Assembly (NCBI RefSeq): GCF_003716325.1
Contig: NZ_RDSR01000001.1
Coordinates: 62,001-126,000, forward strand
Length of the DNA stretch: 64,000 nucleotides
Direction of reading: 5' to 3'
DNA from: Cryobacterium tepidiphilum
GTDB taxonomy: Bacteria > Actinomycetota > Actinomycetes > Actinomycetales > Microbacteriaceae
In this document: piece by piece, positions 57,359 through 64,000 of the stretch
Layout of the letters: every line of letters starts with the position of its first letter
Position numbering within the stretch: position 1 is the stretch's first letter
Made by a program: the position numbers and the translations under genes
The notes under the pieces: model-generated
Seen by the model: only the letters and a program-made list of their open reading frames with translations
Database searches by the model: none
What the model was told of the DNA's origin: nothing

Positions 57359-59671
57359 CTACGAGGCGAAGTGCGCCGGCAGCGTTCCGCGATGGCGGGC
57401 GCGAAGCTCGTCGAGGCTGATCGTGAACTGGTCCTGCACCTCGAGGCCGGGCGCCGTCGCATCCGTCACGCCGATGCGCAGCACCGGGTAGTCGCGGCCC
57501 TCGCAGAGGCCGAGGAACTTCACGTCGTCCTCGCGCGGCACGCTGACGATCACGCGGGCGGTCGACTCCGAGAACAGCGCAACGGATGTGTCGATCCCGT
57601 CGCGCTCGCAGATGTCGCCCAGCCACACCCGGGCTCCCACCCCGAACCGCAGCACCGACTCGGCGAGGGCCTGCACGAGGCCGCCCTCGCTCAGGTCGTG
57701 GGCCGAGTCGATAAGTGCGCCCTGCGATGCCGCGTGCAGGAGCCCCGCCAGCGCGGCCTCGCGGTCGAGGTCGACGACCGGGGGACGGCCGCCGAGGTGG
57801 TCGTGCACGACGCCGGCCCACGCGGAGCCGTCGAGCTCCTCGCGGGTGACGCCGAGGAGGTAGATGTTGTGCCCGTCGTCCTGCCAGCCGCTGGGGACGC
57901 GGCGGGCGACGTCGTCGATCACGCCGAGGACGGCGATCACGGGCGTCGGGTGGATCGGCTGGTCGCCGGTCTGGTTGTAGAACGACACGTTGCCGCCGGT
58001 GACCGGGATCTCCAGCTGCAGGCATCCGTCGGAGAGCCCCTCGACGGCCTGGCCGAACTGCCACATGACCTCGGGGTTCTCGGGAGAGCCGAAGTTCAGG
58101 CAGTCGCTGACGGCGGCGGGGACCGCGCCCGTGACGGCGACATTGCGGTACGCCTCGGCGAGGGCGAGCTGCGCACCGCGGTACGGGTCGAGCTGGCAAT
58201 AGCGGCCGTTGGCGTCGGTGGAAATCGTGAAGCCGAGGCCGGACTCCTCGTCGACGCGGATCATGCCGCCGTCGTCGGGGAACGCGAGCGCCGTGTTGCC
58301 CATCACGTAGCGGTCGTACTGGTCGGTGATCCAGCTCGGGTCGGCCTGGTTGGGGGAGCCCAGCAGGGCCAGCACCTGCGAACGCAGGGTGTCGGCATCC
58401 GTCGCCCGCGGCAGCACCGTGGCGGTGTTGGCCTGCAGGGCGTCGATCCAGGCCGGGTAGGCCACCGGGCGGTCGTAAACCGGGCCGTCGACGGCGACGG
58501 TGCGCGGGTCGACGTTGACGATCTCCTCGCCGTTCCAGTCGATGATGAGCCGGCCGGTGTCGGTGACCTCGCCGAGCACGCTGGTCTCCACGTCCCACTT
58601 GGCGGTGACGGCGAGGAAGCCGTCGAGCTTCTCGGGCGCGACGACGGCCATCATGCGCTCCTGGCTCTCCGACATGAGGATCTCCTCGGCGGTGAGCGAC
58701 GGGTCGCGCAGCAGCACGTTCTCGAGCTGGATGTACATGCCGCCGTCGCCGTTGGAGGCCAGCTCGCTCGTGGCGCAGGAGATGCCGGCGGCGCCGAGGT
58801 CCTGGATGCCCTCGACGAGTTTCTCGCGGTAGAGCTCGAGGCAGCACTCGATGAGCACCTTCTCGGCGAACGGGTCGCCCACCTGCACGGCGGGCCGCTT
58901 GGTGGGGCCGCCCTCCGAGAAGGTGTCGGACGCGAGAATGGATGCCCCGCCGATGCCGTCGCCGCCGGTGCGGGCCCCGAAGAGCACCACTTTGTTGCCG
59001 GCGCCCGTGGCGTTGGCCAGGTGCAGGTCTTCGTGGCGGAGCACGCCGACCGAGAGGGCGTTCACGAGCGGGTTGGCCTGGTAGACGGCGTCGAACACGG
59101 TCTCGCCGCCGATGTTCGGCAGGCCGAGACAGTTGCCGTAGAACGAAATGCCCGAGACCACGCCGTGCACGACGCGAGCCGTGTCGGGGTCGTTGATGTC
59201 GCCGAAGCGCAGGGCGTCCATCACGGCGACCGGCCGGGCGCCCATCGAGATGATGTCGCGCACGATGCCGCCGACGCCCGTCGCGGCGCCCTGGAACGGC
59301 TCGATGTACGACGGATGGTTGTGCGATTCGATCTTGAACGTGACGGCCCAGCCCTCGCCCACGTCGATGACGCCGGCGTTCTCGCCCATGCCGACCATGA
59401 GGTTCTTCTTCATGGCCGGCGTGACCTTCTGTCCGAACTGGCGCAGGTAGTTCTTGCTCGACTTGTAGGAGCAGTGCTCGCTCCACATCACCGAGTACAT
59501 GGCCAGTTCCCCGCTCGTGGGGCGCCGGCCCAGGATCTCCCGGATGCGCGCGTACTCGTCGTCTTTCAGGCCGAGGGCGCCGTACGGCTGCTCCTTCTCG
59601 GGGGTCGCGGTCGCGTTGGAGACGGTGTCGGCGACGCCGCGAGTGGTGGGGGATGCAGCGGTGTCGGTCAC
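57359..59671 (-). CDS. purL: Phosphoribosylformylglycinamidine synthase, subunit PurL
   Basis: A 770-residue ATP-dependent amidotransferase subunit of purine synthesis, of the small type that works with PurQ and PurS. It has [12 protein letters not shown] (about residues 63-74), [10 protein letters not shown] (about 112-121), a [13 protein letters not shown] nucleotide segment (about 127-139), GLPNIGGE and HDLSEGGL near residue 670. The GTG at 59671 has AAGGAG ten bases upstream. The PurQ and PurS genes are not in the window. Confidence 0.94.
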   Translation of the reverse strand: MTDTAASPTTRGVADTVSNATATPEKEQPYGALGLKDDEYARIREILGRRPTSGELAMYSVMWSEHCSYKSSKNYLRQFGQKVTPAMKKNLMVGMGENAGVIDVGEGWAVTFKIESHNHPSYIEPFQGAATGVGGIVRDIISMGARPVAVMDALRFGDINDPDTARVVHGVVSGISFYGNCLGLPNIGGETVFDAVYQANPLVNALSVGVLRHEDLHLANATGAGNKVVLFGARTGGDGIGGASILASDTFSEGGPTKRPAVQVGDPFAEKVLIECCLELYREKLVEGIQDLGAAGISCATSELASNGDGGMYIQLENVLLRDPSLTAEEILMSESQERMMAVVAPEKLDGFLAVTAKWDVETSVLGEVTDTGRLIIDWNGEEIVNVDPRTVAVDGPVYDRPVAYPAWIDALQANTATVLPRATDADTLRSQVLALLGSPNQADPSWITDQYDRYVMGNTALAFPDDGGMIRVDEESGLGFTISTDANGRYCQLDPYRGAQLALAEAYRNVAVTGAVPAAVSDCLNFGSPENPEVMWQFGQAVEGLSDGCLQLEIPVTGGNVSFYNQTGDQPIHPTPVIAVLGVIDDVARRVPSGWQDDGHNIYLLGVTREELDGSAWAGVVHDHLGGRPPVVDLDREAALAGLLHAASQGALIDSAHDLSEGGLVQALAESVLRFGVGARVWLGDICERDGIDTSVALFSESTARVIVSVPREDDVKFLGLCEGRDYPVLRIGVTDATAPGLEVQDQFTISLDELRARHRGTLPAHFAS

Positions 59672-59773
59672 GTCGGAAGTGCTCCTTGAAAGAACGGATG
59701 CCGGGGATGGGTCCAGTCTAGTTCGGGCTCCCGGCACCTTCGCTCCTCTCCACCCCACCCGGATCCGGCCTCG

Positions 59774-59834
59774 GTGAGGGGACAACTTTTCCTAGTGGAA
59801 CCCGGTCGTCGACTAGGTAAAGCTGGCCCCTCAC
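59774..59834. repeat. Dispersed 60-bp palindromic repeat, copy 2
   Basis: GTGAGGGGACAACTTTTCCT on the left and AGGTAAAGCTGGCCCCTCAC on the right pair over about 23 bases. It lies between the purL start and the end of the DUF2254 gene. Confidence 0.8.
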
Positions 59835-59908
59835 AGAGGAGTCACAGAGGAGTCGCAGAGGAGTCGCAGAGGAGTCACAGAGGAGTCAGGGAGGAGTCAC
59901 AGAGGAGG
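59832..59908. repeat. Seven 11-bp tandem repeats
   Basis: The unit is CACAGAGGAGT with small changes (CGCAGAGGAGT, CAGGGAGGAGT). It begins in the last bases of the palindromic repeat and runs into the end of the DUF2254 gene, whose stop codon lies in the sixth and seventh units. The plus strand is almost pure purine over this and the next 45 bases. Confidence 0.85.
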
Positions 59909-61324
59909 AGGAACGGGAGGAAGGAGAGGGAGAGGAGGAGGGGGCGGGGTGGGAGAGAGCGCCTCCTCGACCTGCAGTCGTTGCCGCTCGAACCGGGCGA
60001 GCTCGGTCTCGTCATATCCGCCGTCGAGAACGGATGCCGTCAGGCGCCGGCATTGTGCGCGCACCTCGTCGCGCTGCCCGGCCGTGTGGGCCGCCTCCGC
60101 GACCTCGCGCAGGAGTTCGAAGAGCCGGCCGGCGACATCGGGATCACTCGCGCCGTACCGGCGCGGCTGCTGCACGCCGAGCTCGAGCAGGTCGGCGAAA
60201 CCGTACCGGCAGGTGATCAGCCGGAGCGTGCCGTCGGCGTCCTGCAGGGCCGGGGGCTCGTCGGGGAGTGCAGCGATCGTACGCAGCAGCGCGGAGACGT
60301 GACGGAGCGCGTTCACTGCGGTGGTCGGGTCGTTCACGGCGGGCGAGAGCGACCGGTTGGCGACATCGACCAGCTGCCGGAGACCGTAGCCGACATCCTG
60401 ACCGGCCGTGCGCTCGTATCCGGTCGCGTACGCCGCGTTCACGGCCTTGTCGATGTCGTCGTGCGCCGGAACGGAATCATCGCCGCCTGCGGAGCAGGGC
60501 CACCAGCTCGCCAGCGGAAGTCCGCTGACGACGCTGGAGCCGACCGGATTGCGCTCCTCGATGACGATGTCGTGCTGCACGGCGACCGCGAGCAGCTTCG
60601 CGCGGTTCACCGACGTGATGAAACCGGAGGACGCGGCGCGGGTCGTATGCGAGTCCGCGGGTCGCGCGACGGCCTCGGCCCGGCCCCCGGCGTCGGCCGG
60701 CGTCTCGCTCATGACGGCGATCGTGCGGTCGGTCTCCTTGTGCACGTTGTGCAGCATCGTGTCGACCCGCAGCAGGGTGGCCAGGTGAGCGAGGAACAGC
60801 GTGAGCATGATCACGCTGGCGAGGGTGAGCAGCGACGCGAGCGTGATCGTGATCCGCGGCACGATCGCATCCGTTGTCTCGTCGCCGTCCTGCACGGTGC
60901 GGAGCGCGGTGAGCGCGTAGGCGAATGTGCCGAGGAACACCGCCAGCGTGGCGTGCACGGTGCGGTCCTTGGCGAACAACCGCAGCAGGCGGGGCGAAGC
61001 CTGGCTGCTGGCCAGCTGCAGCGCCACGACGGTGAGCGAGAAGGTGAGCGACGTCGCCGTGATGAGCGAGCCGGCGATCGCCGAGAGCAGGGCCCGGGCT
61101 GAGCCCACCCCGCCGGCGAACAGGAAGTCGCGCAGCGTCGCCGGCAGGTCTTCGTCGATCGTGGTGTCCAGCACCGGGAGGTAGATTCCCAGCAGCACCG
61201 CGATCACGATGGCGGTGGTCGGCAGCGGCCACAACTGGGCGGAGATCTCCTCGCTGATCCTCGCCCACCGTCCGCTGAGCGGCCCGTGGCGGCCGCCGCC
61301 CGCGCCGGACGAGCCCTTCGTCAT
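59897..61324 (-). CDS. DUF2254 membrane protein
   Basis: A 475-residue protein of the DUF2254 family. Four hydrophobic helices lie in the first 180 residues (TTAIVIAVLLGIYLPVL; SAIAGSLITATSLTFSLTVV; TLAVFLGTFAYALTAL; LASVIMLTLFLAHLATLL), followed by a soluble domain (about 200-440) with the family motif DVGYGLRQLVDVANRSLSPAVNDPTTA. The function is unknown; the pattern suggests a channel or sensor. The last 18 residues are proline- and leucine-rich, encoded by the purine-rich tract and tandem repeat, so the true end may have been changed by repeat growth. GGGAGGGG precedes the ATG. Confidence 0.82.
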   Translation of the reverse strand: MTKGSSGAGGGRHGPLSGRWARISEEISAQLWPLPTTAIVIAVLLGIYLPVLDTTIDEDLPATLRDFLFAGGVGSARALLSAIAGSLITATSLTFSLTVVALQLASSQASPRLLRLFAKDRTVHATLAVFLGTFAYALTALRTVQDGDETTDAIVPRITITLASLLTLASVIMLTLFLAHLATLLRVDTMLHNVHKETDRTIAVMSETPADAGGRAEAVARPADSHTTRAASSGFITSVNRAKLLAVAVQHDIVIEERNPVGSSVVSGLPLASWWPCSAGGDDSVPAHDDIDKAVNAAYATGYERTAGQDVGYGLRQLVDVANRSLSPAVNDPTTAVNALRHVSALLRTIAALPDEPPALQDADGTLRLITCRYGFADLLELGVQQPRRYGASDPDVAGRLFELLREVAEAAHTAGQRDEVRAQCRRLTASVLDGGYDETELARFERQRLQVEEALSPTPPPPPLPLLPPVPPPL

Positions 61325-61364
61325 CGCGCCCCCTCCCCGGCGGGACTGCCGCCGATGCCCCAGC

Positions 61365-62969
61365 CTAGGTCGATGCCAGCGATCGTCCACCCTGCTCCCG
61401 CGCCCGCAGCTCCTTGCGCAGGATCTTCCCCGCCGTCGACTTCGGGATCTGGTCGATGAACTCCACCACGCGCACCCTCTCGTACGGTGCCACCCGCTCG
61501 GCCACGAACGCGATGACGTCGTCTGCGCTGAGGGCGGCATCCGGCCGGGCGACGACGAAGGCCTTCGGAATCTCCTGGCCGTCGGCATCCGCCACGCCGA
61601 TCACGGCGGCGTCGGTGACCAGCGGATGCGCCAGCAGCACCGCCTCGAGCACCGCCGGCGCCACCTGGTAACCCTTGTACTTGATGAGCTCCTTGAGCCG
61701 GTCGACGATGCGGAAGGCGCCGTCGAGGCCGACCGTGGCGACATCGCCGGTGTGCAGCCAGCCGTCGCCGTCGAGGGTGGCGGCGGTCGCCGCGTCGTTG
61801 CCGAGGTAGCCGTGCATGATGTTGGGCCCGCGGAGCAGGAGTTCGCCCGGGGCGCTCTCGCGCTCCACGGGCGGCTCGACATCCGTGCCGGTCTCGGGGT
61901 CGAGCAGCCGGGCCTCCAGGTTGGGAAGGAGCAGTCCGATGCTGGAGCGGTCGAGGTCGTCCCGTTCAAGGGGGATCGCGTGCGTCACCGGGCTGGTCTC
62001 GGTCAGCCCATAGCCCTGCGAGACGGTCGTGTCGAGCCGCTCGGCGACCGTGGCGGCCAGGGCACCGTCGAGCGGCGCGGCACCCGAGAAGACGACGCGC
62101 ACCGTCGACAGGTCGTACTCGTCGACGAGCGGGCTCTTCGCCAGGGCGACCGCGATCGGCGGCGCGATGAACACGAATGTCGCCCGGTGCTCGCTGATCA
62201 CGCGCAGGAACTCTGCGAGGTCGAAGCGGGGCATTGTCACGAGCGACGACCGTTGCTTGAGGGCGAAGTTCAGCAGCACCGTCATGCCGTAGATGTGGTA
62301 GAACGGCAGCACCGCGAGCACCCGGTCGTCGGGGCCGAGGCCGATGATGACGCGGGTCTGCGCGACGTTCGCCACGAGGTTGCGGTGTGTCAGCATGACG
62401 CCCTTCGGAATGCCCGTCGTGCCCGACGAATAGGGAAGCACGGCCAGGTGCGTGGCCGGGTCGAAGGTGACCTTCGGCGCGGGTGCGCCCTGGGTGAGCA
62501 GATCCTGCAGCGACGGATGCCCGTCGGCGCCGTCGAGCACGATGAGGTGCGCGTCGTCGATGCCCGCGCTCGCCGCCGCGGTCTTCGCGCCGGCCAGGAG
62601 CGCGGAGACGGTCACCAGCCAGGTCGCCCCGGCGTTCGCCAGCTGGGCGGCGATCTCGTCGGGCTTGTACAGGGAGTTGATGGTGGTGGCCGTCGCGCCG
62701 GCGCGGAGGATGCCGTGGAACGCGACGGCGAAGGCCGGGGAATTGGGGCAGAGGAGCCCGACGACACTCCCGACCTCGCCGCCCCGGGCAGCCAGGGCGC
62801 CCGCGAACGCCTCGATCCGGTCGACGAGCTGGCCATAGGTGGTCTGGGCACCCGAAGTGCCGTCCACCAGTGCCACCCGATCGCGCTCGTCGTCGCCCAG
62901 GTCTCCGAACAGGTAGTCGAACACGTTCTGTTCGGGGACGTCGACGTCCGGGTAGGGGCTGGTGAACAT
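61365..62969 (-). CDS. Acyl-CoA ligase, 4-coumarate/long-chain fatty acid type
   Basis: A 534-residue ANL-superfamily enzyme that activates a carboxylic acid as acyl-AMP and transfers it to CoA. The AMP loop is YSSGTTGIPKGV (about residues 180-191), GYGLTETSPV (about 318-327) is the A5-type motif, GWLHTGDVATVGLDG (about 406-420) is A7, and KSTAGKILRKEL near the C-terminus carries the catalytic lysine. The acid substrate is unknown (aryl or fatty). AAGGAGA precedes the ATG at 62969. Confidence 0.9.
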   Translation of the reverse strand: MFTSPYPDVDVPEQNVFDYLFGDLGDDERDRVALVDGTSGAQTTYGQLVDRIEAFAGALAARGGEVGSVVGLLCPNSPAFAVAFHGILRAGATATTINSLYKPDEIAAQLANAGATWLVTVSALLAGAKTAAASAGIDDAHLIVLDGADGHPSLQDLLTQGAPAPKVTFDPATHLAVLPYSSGTTGIPKGVMLTHRNLVANVAQTRVIIGLGPDDRVLAVLPFYHIYGMTVLLNFALKQRSSLVTMPRFDLAEFLRVISEHRATFVFIAPPIAVALAKSPLVDEYDLSTVRVVFSGAAPLDGALAATVAERLDTTVSQGYGLTETSPVTHAIPLERDDLDRSSIGLLLPNLEARLLDPETGTDVEPPVERESAPGELLLRGPNIMHGYLGNDAATAATLDGDGWLHTGDVATVGLDGAFRIVDRLKELIKYKGYQVAPAVLEAVLLAHPLVTDAAVIGVADADGQEIPKAFVVARPDAALSADDVIAFVAERVAPYERVRVVEFIDQIPKSTAGKILRKELRAREQGGRSLAST

Positions 62970-63087
62970 GCTGATCTCCTTCGATCGGGCTCGGGCCTGC
63001 CCCATTTGACCCTGAACGTGCTCCGAAGGGCAAGCCCCCGCTCCCCAGCGCTCGCCCCCGACCCGCCCCGGCGCCCGTTGTTCCATC

Positions 63088-63147
63088 GCGAGGGGACAGC
63101 TTTCCCTAGTGGAACGAGCCTTGCACTAGGTAAAGGCGACCCCTCAC
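63088..63147. repeat. Dispersed 60-bp palindromic repeat, copy 3
   Basis: GCGAGGGGACAGCTTTCCCT on the left pairs with AGGTAAAGGCGACCCCTCAC on the right. It is in a divergent promoter region, as is copy 1. Confidence 0.8.
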
Positions 63148-63151
63148 GCGA

Positions 63152-63221
63152 GGGCGGGAGGGGCGCGGGCGGGAGGGGCGCGGGCGAGGGCGAGGACGGG
63201 ACGGGACGGGGGAGGCGGGGG
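63152..63221 (+). repeat. G-rich tract with 15-bp tandem unit
   Basis: GGGCGGGAGGGGCGC occurs twice in tandem (63152-63166, 63167-63181) and continues as further short G runs. Twelve G runs of three or more within 70 bases could fold as G-quadruplexes on the plus strand. Confidence 0.6.
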
Positions 63222-63283
63222 AGCGCTGAGGCGGCATCCGTATGCTGGACGAGGCCCACCCATCAAGCAGGAAGGCAGCTTCA

Positions 63284-64000
63284 TTGCCCGATTGGCAGAC
63301 CTGGCTCCAGTTCATCCTCGCGGTTGTCGCGGCGCTCGTCGCGGCGGTCGTGGCGACGCTTCTCGTGACCCTGATCGTGCACCTCGTCGCCAGGCGACGG
63401 GACTGGCCGCGCGCCCTCGTGCGGCACACCCGGGTCCCGTTCCGCTCCCTTGTCGTGGTGCTGGGGTTATGGTTCGCGGTCGCCAACTTCTTCCCGCTGC
63501 CTGACTCGCTCACGCTGCTGAACCACCTCTTCACGATCGCGGTGATCGGCACCGGCGCCTGGCTGCTCGGTCAGTTCCTGCTGTTCGTCGAGGACCTCGG
63601 CGTCGCCCGCTACCGCATCGACGTGCCCGACAACCGGGTGGCCCGGCGCATCCGCACGCAGATGCTCATTGTGCGGCGCCTCACCATCGTCGTCATCGCG
63701 GTTGTGGCGATCGGCAGCGTGCTGCTCACCTTCCCCGCCGTGCGAACGGTGGGTGCCAGCCTCCTCGCATCCGCTGGCGTTGCCAGCATCGTCGCCGGTC
63801 TGGCCGCGCAGTCGATTCTCGCGAACATGTTCGCCGGGCTGCAGCTCGCGTTCAGCAACGCCCTACGTGTCGACGACGTGGTGGTCGTCGAGGGCCAGTT
63901 CGGGCGCATCGAGGAGATCACGCTCAGCTATGTCGTGGTCAGGGTGTGGGATGACCGGCGCCTGGTATTGCCCTGCACCTACTTCACGACGCAGCCGTTC
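63284..64000 (+). CDS. MscS-family mechanosensitive channel, N-terminal part
   Basis: At least 239 residues, continuing beyond the window. It starts with TTG at 63284 behind AGGAAGG. About five hydrophobic helices are followed by the pore-lining region LLASAGVASIVAGLAAQSILANMFAGLQLAF (about residues 160-191) and the start of the beta domain NALRVDDVVVVEGQFGRIEEITL, both typical of MscS. The long N-terminal membrane part resembles the larger actinobacterial MscS-like proteins. It should release solutes on hypo-osmotic shock. Confidence 0.85.
   Translation, partial: MPDWQTWLQFILAVVAALVAAVVATLLVTLIVHLVARRRDWPRALVRHTRVPFRSLVVVLGLWFAVANFFPLPDSLTLLNHLFTIAVIGTGAWLLGQFLLFVEDLGVARYRIDVPDNRVARRIRTQMLIVRRLTIVVIAVVAIGSVLLTFPAVRTVGASLLASAGVASIVAGLAAQSILANMFAGLQLAFSNALRVDDVVVVEGQFGRIEEITLSYVVVRVWDDRRLVLPCTYFTTQPF

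Larger units (their letters stand above)
62970..63283. other. Divergent intergenic region with repeat and G-rich tract
   Basis: 314 bases between the ligase and MscS genes. It holds copy 3 of the 60-bp palindrome (63088-63147) and a strand with twelve runs of three or more G (63152-63221). TATGCT at 63241-63246 is a possible -10 box for the MscS gene. Confidence 0.6.

Noticed and set aside
56900-59689. Plus-strand open frame of more than 900 codons opposite purL
   Set aside because: It is the mirror of purL in GC-rich DNA, with low-complexity Gly/Arg/Val/His composition and no motifs.
61209-63368. Plus-strand 719-codon frame opposite the DUF2254 and acyl-CoA ligase genes
   Set aside because: Antisense shadow; both minus-strand genes have strong motifs and ribosome binding sites.

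Overview
The window is GC-rich DNA (visibly about 70% G+C) from an actinobacterium, most likely a member of the Microbacteriaceae. Three things point there: the very frequent GGATGC/GCATCC hexamer, a C50-carotenoid operon of the crtE-crtB-crtI-crtYe-crtYf-crtEb type next to an idi gene, and genes for coenzyme F420 synthesis and use. Many genes appear to be leaderless: a TANNNT -10 box lies 5-7 bases before the start codon in 16 places. No tRNA, rRNA, CRISPR array, transposase or integrase was seen.

Layout. 1-15.8 kb is mostly ordinary: a conserved actinobacterial protein, an AlkD-like DNA-repair protein, an SsuABC-type importer, several enzymes, exonuclease III, an F420-dependent dehydrogenase and the F420 genes cofE and cofC. 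15.8-22.1 kb is the carotenoid operon (idi to crtEb) with its divergent MarR-type regulator. 22.1-23.7 kb is an inserted, less GC-rich AAA ATPase gene flanked by a 115-bp duplication of the 3' end of cofD. 23.5-33.9 kb holds cofD, pyrE, a membrane-protein gene split by a 44-bp tandem duplication, a HAD phosphatase, an Nramp transporter, a SpoU methyltransferase, an ApbE / FMN-binding / ferric-reductase-like electron-transfer operon and a baeRF (Balon-like) gene. Two small membrane-protein genes follow, each behind a copy of the same 87-bp leader.

34.5-50.5 kb is an accessory catabolic island. It has a polyamine-type ABC importer operon on the plus strand and an 11-gene operon on the minus strand: 5-oxoprolinase pxpA-pxpB-pxpC, SDR, RraA/HMG-aldolase family, aminotransferase, 2-hydroxyacid dehydrogenase, gluconate 5-dehydrogenase-like SDR, idonate dehydrogenase-like enzyme, gluconokinase and cupin. 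Two closely related LacI regulators flank that operon as direct repeats. This is the best candidate for an undescribed pathway, because it joins sugar-acid (idonate/gluconate) and pyroglutamate chemistry to one importer. 50.5-64 kb returns to core genes (DUF3151-purA, a cAMP-phosphodiesterase-like enzyme, polyprenol-phosphate mannosyltransferase, chorismate mutase, purL, DUF2254, acyl-CoA ligase, mscS), interspersed with two families of structured intergenic repeats and a nuclease-like accessory gene that carries two DnaA boxes upstream.
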